Source of the DNA: Notolepis coatsorum
Lineage: Eukaryota; Chordata; Actinopteri; Aulopiformes; Paralepididae
Length of the DNA stretch: 64,000 nt
Direction: 5' to 3'
NCBI GenBank assembly: GCA_963971535.1
Contig: OZ020586.1
Span: 78,534,412-78,598,411 of the forward strand
Positions 58,085 to 64,000 of the stretch are shown piece after piece. The notes under the pieces were generated by a model, which saw nothing but the letters and a program-made list of their open reading frames with translations, was not told the DNA's origin and did not search any database. The first letter of the stretch is position 1, and the number at the start of each line of letters is the position of its first letter. A program made the position numbers and the translations under genes.

Positions 58085-58489
58085 CTACCAAATTATTAGA
58101 GAATAGCAAAAACAATATTAAATGAATATGGAAGATATTAAACTATTAGAAATAGTTGGAACTTGTTACCCTGAATATTTTACTGATGACGATGGGAATG
58201 ATGAAACTTCTTTGTTAATATAGGGTCAAACTTGGCAGAGAAAATCAATGTCTCACACACAAAAGATGGCGGGGATGCTGAGAATATTGCAAGAAATCTC
58301 AACTGTAGAAGGGAAAAAAGATGGTTAGCAAGTGTTAATAAAACATTGACCGAATGGAACACTAATCGACAGCATTACTAACCTACATCTGTAATCTATC
58401 CATCACAACCGGTTTATTTCCTCAAAGGAAAATGGCAAGTTATTCAGTTATATGAAGCTGGAGAGAAACACCACTTCAGCAATTATAGG

Positions 58490-58713
58490 GTGCTTGGCCA
58501 CCACTCTTGAAGAACAGGAACATGACATGCTGTAATGAGGCTCTTTCAGAAAATTGTGTTTATTTTATCTAGTATCCTTATCTTCTTAACCCTTTCTTTG
58601 TGATTTATTGTATTCTTCTTGGGCCCATGTTGGAAACAAGTCGACAGACTTTCACATGTTATCCTTGTACCCCTTGTTTTTATACTATTGTACTAAATCA
58701 AAAAAAAAAAAAA
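58490..58713 (+). mobile_element. Short A-tailed retrosequence
   Basis: It interrupts the LINE after AATTATAGG and ends in 14 A residues at 58700-58713. Probably the 3' end of an L1-type LINE; no coding part remains. Confidence 0.6.
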
Positions 58714-59104
58714 GCCAGCCAGTTCCCCAAAATATTGGAAAAACTGTTTCAAGGCTAGATGGCTTCATTAATAAGCACAACATTTGAACAGGTGGTCAGT
58801 ACGGTTTCAGAGCTAACGGATCAACAGCAATGGCATTGCAACAGTTTAGAAACTTTAGATAATAAGAAATACGTAGGAGTATTCATAGACCTAAAAAAAG
58901 CATTCGATACCATAAATCATGACATATTACTGAAAAAATGTAAAGGTATGTTATAAGGGGGGTAGCGTTAAACTGGTTGAATAGTTATATTACGGAATAG
59001 GCAAGTTTGTGCAGATGGGTGACTATAAATCATCACATGATGATATCACCCGTGGAGTCCCACAGGGGTCAATGTTGGGACCTTTATTTTATACATCAAT
59101 GACA

Positions 59105-59863
59105 TGTAGTGTCACGTACGTGGGTTGTTCATCATTATTGCCATATTTGTAACACCATGTAAACATCAGGTTAGTATGTTTTTATTTGGTATGTCATCTT
59201 TAAACCCCTTTTCTTTCTCCCCTTCCCAGATGCCACTCGTCTCACTGATTAGGCTGATCTGGGACAAGTGGTTAAAGCCTGGAAAGTGACACACACCCGG
59301 GGCGCCTCATTGAATCATTGCCACAGACGAGTGTGGAGGTGGCCGCTATTTGCCACTATTGAGTGGATACTTTTGTAGCCCTTTTGTAAGAGCCATTTAC
59401 CACTGTGTGTGGGCAAACCTTATTGTGTTGGCCTTATCTCCCACTTTGTGTGGATTCCCATTAACGGGTGGGATTATTATTATATATATATTATTGGCCT
59501 CTGCTCCATTCACCTCCATCAAGGGGTGTATATATTGTTGGCCTTTAGGCCATTTTTGCCACTGTTCCCCCCGTGGGGAACTTTATACTGTGTTGGCCTT
59601 TGCCGATACTTGTGTTTCTTATATTACCTGTTTGTTCTCCCCTTACCCCTTTACCCTGTTTGTGTGTGTTGTGGGTTTCAATCCCCTATAAATAAATATC
59701 ATTTATTATTTGAAAGACAGTGGGTTTAAATCCCCGCTACAAATAAATATCATTTACCATTTGAAAAAACTGGCGTCTGTGCTAAGGCACCTGACTGGAC
59801 GGGCTGGTTTTCATGTACAGCCCGCTCCAGGTATACTTATATGGTTATCAAACCTCTTGTACA
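59105..59863 (+). mobile_element. Solo LTR, 759 bp
   Basis: It begins TGTAGTGTCACG, ends CCTCTTGTACA, and is flanked by the 5-bp duplication TGACA (59100-59104 and 59864-59868). Two AATAAATATCATTTA words near 59690 and 59743 look like duplicated poly(A) signals. The interior of the parent element is gone, as after recombination between LTRs. Family not assigned. Confidence 0.7.
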
Positions 59864-60082
59864 TGACATAGTGTATCAAATATTTAGAAATTTGTTTTAT
59901 TTGCAGACAATACCATGTGTTTTGTTCTGGGGAAAATGTTCAACAGCTTCTGGAGGTCACCACCACAGAAATTAGTACATTAATTTGATTGAAATAAATT
60001 GTCATTCAATTTGAGTAAAACCAAACGCATGTTATTTGGTAATCGTAAAATACACACGCAAGTACAAATGAGTATAGATGAT

Positions 60083-60376
60083 AACGATAGGTTATGACTA
60101 TAACCAAGTTCTGTTAATAGTGGTGACGCTCGGCGTCACTCATGCACTGTCCTCGCACACGTGCACGCGCACTGAATAAAGACCACAATGTACCTTTATA
60201 TCCCAATATTTGTCTGACCACACCCCTATCAGCTCACCTACATAAGCAGGTGTGTGGTCACCTGCTCTCCTCCTTCCCAAGCTTTCACCACAAGGTGAGA
60301 TCAAGGGCCGCAGCGGCGTCGGACGCCGAGCGTCACCACTATTAACAGAACTTGGTTATAGTCATAACCTATCGTT
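60083..60376. repeat. 55-bp perfect inverted repeats with 184-bp loop
   Basis: Arms 60083-60137 and 60322-60376 are perfect reverse complements (AACGATAGGTTATGAC start). Within the loop TGACCACACC and GGTGTGTGGTCA form a smaller inverted pair. CTCGGCGTCACTCATGCAC occurs in and after the left arm and again near 60398. It marks the left border of a foreign element replacing LINE sequence. Confidence 0.85.
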
Positions 60377-61569
60377 CTGTATCATAGTCGGTTCCGCTCG
60401 GCGTCACTCATGCACATAGGGAGGCCGAGCGGAGCCACCGGCCAACAAATACACCCCGCTGAAGGCCCCCCACAACCATCAGAACAGGGAGGGCCGAGCC
60501 CCCCTGACCCCCCCTAATGGAGGGCATCCCCCCTATTGGAGGTTTCCCGGGAAGGCGACGGACCCGACCGTGCGAAGAGGCACTCAAGCAACTCAACGCA
60601 CAGGGTGAGCAGACCGTGGCCTGACCCCACGACTACACACACGCACAACCCGCATGCCACCCGGGAACGAACGGAGGGAACAACCTCGTTACTGCCCCCA
60701 GAATCACGGGGTCAAGGGCAAACCAAACCCCGTGGCAAGGCCGTAGCAGCGGAGCGCGAAGGAAGGCCCAGACCCAACAAAGGGACTGGACCCCCTGGAA
60801 CGGGGGCCCGGAGAAGTCTATGATGCCAGCATCAAGACCCCACCAGGTGGTCACTTAGTGACCCCGCCCCCCACACCGCCAGCGTATTCGGATAAGGCCC
60901 CTCTTCTCCAAGAGCGGGCCCTTTCCCCCCAATAGCACACCGCCTGGCACACCGACCCTGCAGAACAGGCAGTCAGCATGGCCGTAAGCACACAAAAAAG
61001 GTTAACCAACGGAAGCAGGCAGCGCACCGGGGAAAACCAGGCAACAGGCTGTTAACCCGAGCCTGGAGACTGTGGACGAGACAGGCGCCAAAGGAGTCAG
61101 CTGAAAACAGCCGCCCCGGCGGAAGAGGCGTATGCTGGCGTTGTTGCATGACCAAGCCTCCATTTAAAAACCCCCACCCAGAGGGGTTGAGGCAGAGAAG
61201 GCTGACACGATTGGCAGACGTCATGAACGTGCAGGGGCACCTCAACCGGGTAACCCGGGAGTTGACACTGCTCCAACACACCAGGGAATCAACCACCTTG
61301 GTGTTACCCAATGCGGTGGTTGTTCCTATAACCCCTCAAGAAAAAACTCCAAAACACACCTGCGGGTATACACCGGCTATACCGCAGTACAAGTGTTTCA
61401 GTTTTCAAAAAAGGGTTAACCCAGGCCTACGGGTCGACGAAACATTACTTCGGACCGGGCCCGGTGATACGGGAAGCACAGGGTCACCAGAGGAGGTCAA
61501 AGACCACCCCAACAGGCCCCTCTTCGCCATGCGTGAGAGAGGAGCGAAAAGAATGGAGAACCAGCCCCA

Positions 61570-61685
61570 AGCACACCGTACTTGGTATTCCCAGGCGGTC
61601 TCCCAACCAAGTACTAACCAGGACCAACCTGCGTAACGGCCGAGATCTGACGATCGAGCGTGTACAGGTTGGCATGGCCGTAAGC
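61570..61685 (-). pseudogene. 5S rRNA-like sequence (5S pseudogene or SINE3-like head)
   Basis: The minus strand reads GCTTACGGCCATGCCAACCT at the start, then AGATCTCGG, CCTGGTTAGTACTTGG and GGGAGACCGCCTGGGAATAC, parallel to vertebrate 5S rRNA over about 116 bases. The internal box C region is best preserved, while box A and the last bases (TGTGCT instead of GTAAGC) differ. Mismatches that break the terminal stem argue against a working 5S gene. It is a pseudogene or the head of a 5S-derived SINE. Confidence 0.8.
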
Positions 61686-62621
61686 CATTACGACAGTGCT
61701 GAGTAAAAAATTTACCCAACCAGGGTCTCCATAGCGCTTAACCCTGTGACACCCGGACCGACCTGGCATTTTTCCCCCTGAAAAAAGCCCAAGTCCCTCA
61801 GGGTACCAGAACAGCAGATCTGCATCCCCGGTGGACAACGGGTTTAACTGATCCGGACCAGCGTGACCAGAACCAGTCCCGTGCCCTAACCATGCCGACA
61901 TGCCTACTCCAGGAGAAGGGGCAGATATGCGTGTTGATCTTAAACATGAAAAGAAGGCGCCACCCAGACGTTCGGGGCGAACCACGCCCGGTGGCCCACC
62001 CCCAGGGCGTGAGACCCCTCTACATATGTTCAGATCCATTCCGTCATCATCCCCCAGATATGAACGAGAATCCGTCGACAACCAAAACAGGCCGTCGGAA
62101 GAGGAAAAACCTCCATCCCAGTTGCTTTATAAAAACGCCGTTTTAACCCCAAGCAACCAAGGCGTGCCAGTCAGTCGCCTGATTACAGAACACCCCGAGC
62201 TAGCACTATGCGTGTGTCGGGACACAACCACATCAATGAACAGGCTATTTAGACCCGTCATTGAATCCCCAAGGCGCCCAGGGGAACGACAAGAGGGGTG
62301 TGATACTTCCTAACTCCAACTCTTTTTAATAGAAAAGAAGGAAGCACCAACAGTATGTATCCCAGTCTACACAGCCAGGGGTAAATTTTTTTTACATTTT
62401 TACATTCCACCACCCTCCCATAGAGAGGAGACGGAAATCCCCAGAGAGACTTCCCACGCGAGCTGTACAGATTGAAAAGAATATATTGCACCTTGAGCCA
62501 TGTAAAAGTTTGGTTTTAGGGCTCTCCGGGGAGGAGGCACTGAACCCATACACACTCAATAATCTAATTGAATCGAATACACACACAATAGAGTAGGACT
62601 CCTCCTTGAGGTTCCACTCAC

Positions 62622-62762
62622 CTTATCAATCTGAGGAGGAGGCTCTGTACTCTGAGGAGGCTCCCTCACATGGAAGGAGAGTCCCAACTCACAGAAGGCC
62701 CGAATAGGAGCTTCGTGAGGAGGAGCCCTGACTACCCCCCGAAACAGATCCATCATATGGAC
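62622..62762 (-). other. Exon-like 47-codon segment
   Basis: On the minus strand an open frame of exactly 47 codons (VHMMDLFRGVVRAPPHEAPI onward, ending PPPQIDK) is bounded by an acceptor-like GTGTGCTGTTCAG and a donor-like GATAAG/GTGAGT, phase 0 at both ends. No family recognised. It could be an exon of a gene or of the surrounding element, or chance. Confidence 0.3.
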
Positions 62763-64000
62763 CTGAACAGCACACGGAAGTCCTACCAACAGAGACGCGC
62801 ACAGTGACGTACTCTATGGCGTGGGAATTTCTGCGGTGCACACGCCCAATATTCCAGGGCGTGGGACCAGGAAACTCCCCTCACCCTGTAACGACGTGCC
62901 GAACCGCAACGTGACAGGAACTTTGAAGGACAGGTGGGTTTACCCCTGACCAACAGAAAAAAGGGGGAGGAAAGGTTACCAGTTCACCCCTTTACGACCC
63001 CACACCCATGATACGATGTAATGACAAAAAGACTATGATGCAGTCATAGTCAGCTCCATGAAGCGTCTAACAGCTTCACACAGCGCATGTGCTAACCTGC
63101 TATCTGATTTTTACTAAGGAAAAAACACAGAATAGAGAGGGCCCTCCAAGAGCCCCGGTACCAACTTACACATGTGCTTCTGTGGCCAGCCCAACCCAGT
63201 TGCAGGTCACACGACACACACAACCCATCATTCATCACCTACAAAAAATGGCAAAAAACACTCTACAGAGGAACGCCGTTTTTCATAATGAGAGAATACA
63301 TAATTCTCGATTAGTATCGGCCACAGGCCTTGCTAAGCACACACGAAAAGCGACCAAACAATCTTTTCTTTTAGGAAAATAAAGTTCCTCAAGCAGTTTT
63401 AGCACAACCTCAGCAACCAAGCTAAGGGTTACATCGTATCCCTACCACACAGTGACACAATATAGTGTAACAACATGTCTGAGAGGAGGATGAAGAAGTC
63501 CCCAGGGAACCGGGGGGAAACACAACCCTCCTACTTTACCCTTAATACGGCCAGTTAAACAGGTAAACCTGTTAATGTGTGAACACACTGTTCATTGTCA
63601 TTACAGGCTGAGAAAAGAACCATTCTTTACTCATATGTCACTAAGCATAGCTTTATAGGTTAGTTTAACCCCCTTAGTTGTGAGTACACAGTACATAAAC
63701 ACACAGGATGTTTCTCAACACAACAAACCAGATCATTTTCACATCTGTAACAAACAACCCGATTTGCATGGAGAAGCTAAATACCAGTGACAAAACAATT
63801 CACACATAACTCGCGTTGTATCCTAAATGTAGTGCAGCAACACTCGTTTTGGAAAACATCGTTATTTACAAAACATTTAGAAGGGAAAGCAAGAAGAAGT
63901 GTTCAAGGCCTGGTCAGGACCTTGCCTACCAGGAGCGCAGATCAGGCGATTTGCAGTCTCTAACAAGGCACCGAAGTAAACACAGCCTCCTGTGTTTGAC

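Larger units (their letters stand above)
58085..60084 (+). mobile_element. Fossil L2/CR1-like LINE of unit C, with nested insertions
   Basis: Same LINE as at 16590 and 39210. The piece at 58759-58956 keeps the RT motif IDLKKAFDTINHDILLKK, which the A and B copies have lost to a deletion. Insertions are an A-tailed piece (58490-58713) and a solo LTR (59105-59863). It stops at about 60084, where an unrelated element begins. Confidence 0.8.
60377..64000. other. Unidentified GC-richer element, right end outside window
   Basis: No LINE homology continues here and no convincing gene is seen. Open frames of up to 162 codons on both strands have no known domain and reflect high GC content. It holds a 5S rRNA-like stretch (61570-61685) and an exon-like piece (62622-62762). 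GACTATGATGCAGTCATAGTC-type palindromic words near 63029 echo CTGTATCATAGTC at 60377, suggesting one composite element. Confidence 0.45.

Noticed and set aside
60536-62313. Open frames of 95-162 codons as genes
   Set aside because: They overlap each other in several frames on both strands, as expected in GC-rich DNA with few stops, and no domain is visible.

Overview
This window is nuclear DNA from a ray-finned fish. The genes have introns with GT-AG borders and AATAAA signals. The flanks are packed with typical teleost repeats: L2/CR1-type and L1/Tx1-type LINEs, tRNA-derived SINEs, hAT and TTAA-type elements, LTR elements and 5S-derived sequence. The species cannot be named from the sequence alone.

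The core is a tandem array of three related host genes for giant, cysteine-poor, secreted low-complexity proteins. Copy B (31975-38445, predicted 2010 aa) and copy C (47725-56697, predicted 2844 aa) look intact. Two tiny exons encode a signal peptide. One huge exon (5.9 and 8.4 kb) encodes an N-terminal domain with an internal duplication, then a long run of 12-residue units of the type PSYQ-(P/S)(S/G)SQA(K/E)Q(Q/H). A short fourth exon ends the protein and a fifth is 3'UTR. Copy A (8329-15768) has lost the promoter and exons 1-2 and carries one in-frame TAG inside an almost perfect 3090-bp internal duplication, so it is probably a pseudogene. I do not recognise the family. Composition and layout suggest an extracellular structural, adhesive or cross-linked matrix protein; that is inference.

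The three genes lie in segmental duplications that also carry an upstream LINE tail, a short minisatellite and a downstream fossil L2/CR1-like LINE. The A and B flanks are very similar and C is more diverged, so C probably split off first. Downstream of A and B lies a 55-bp antisense scrap of the coding repeat. Later insertions are unique to each unit: SINEs (one with a 140-bp palindrome), L1 pieces, a Ty3/Gypsy element with two identical LTRs (40582-45060), a large non-coding LTR element (23127-30458), a solo LTR (59105-59863) and TTAA-type elements.

Layout: 1-7800, repeat-rich DNA with two foldback elements around a GGTTAAGG-type minisatellite, a SINE and a hAT transposase fossil. 7815-18366, unit A. 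18391-30458, SINE, hairpins, L1 and LTR element. 30687-46625, unit B with nested insertions. 46866-60084, unit C. 60083-64000, an unidentified GC-richer element starting with 55-bp inverted repeats and holding a 5S rRNA-like stretch; it runs off the window.
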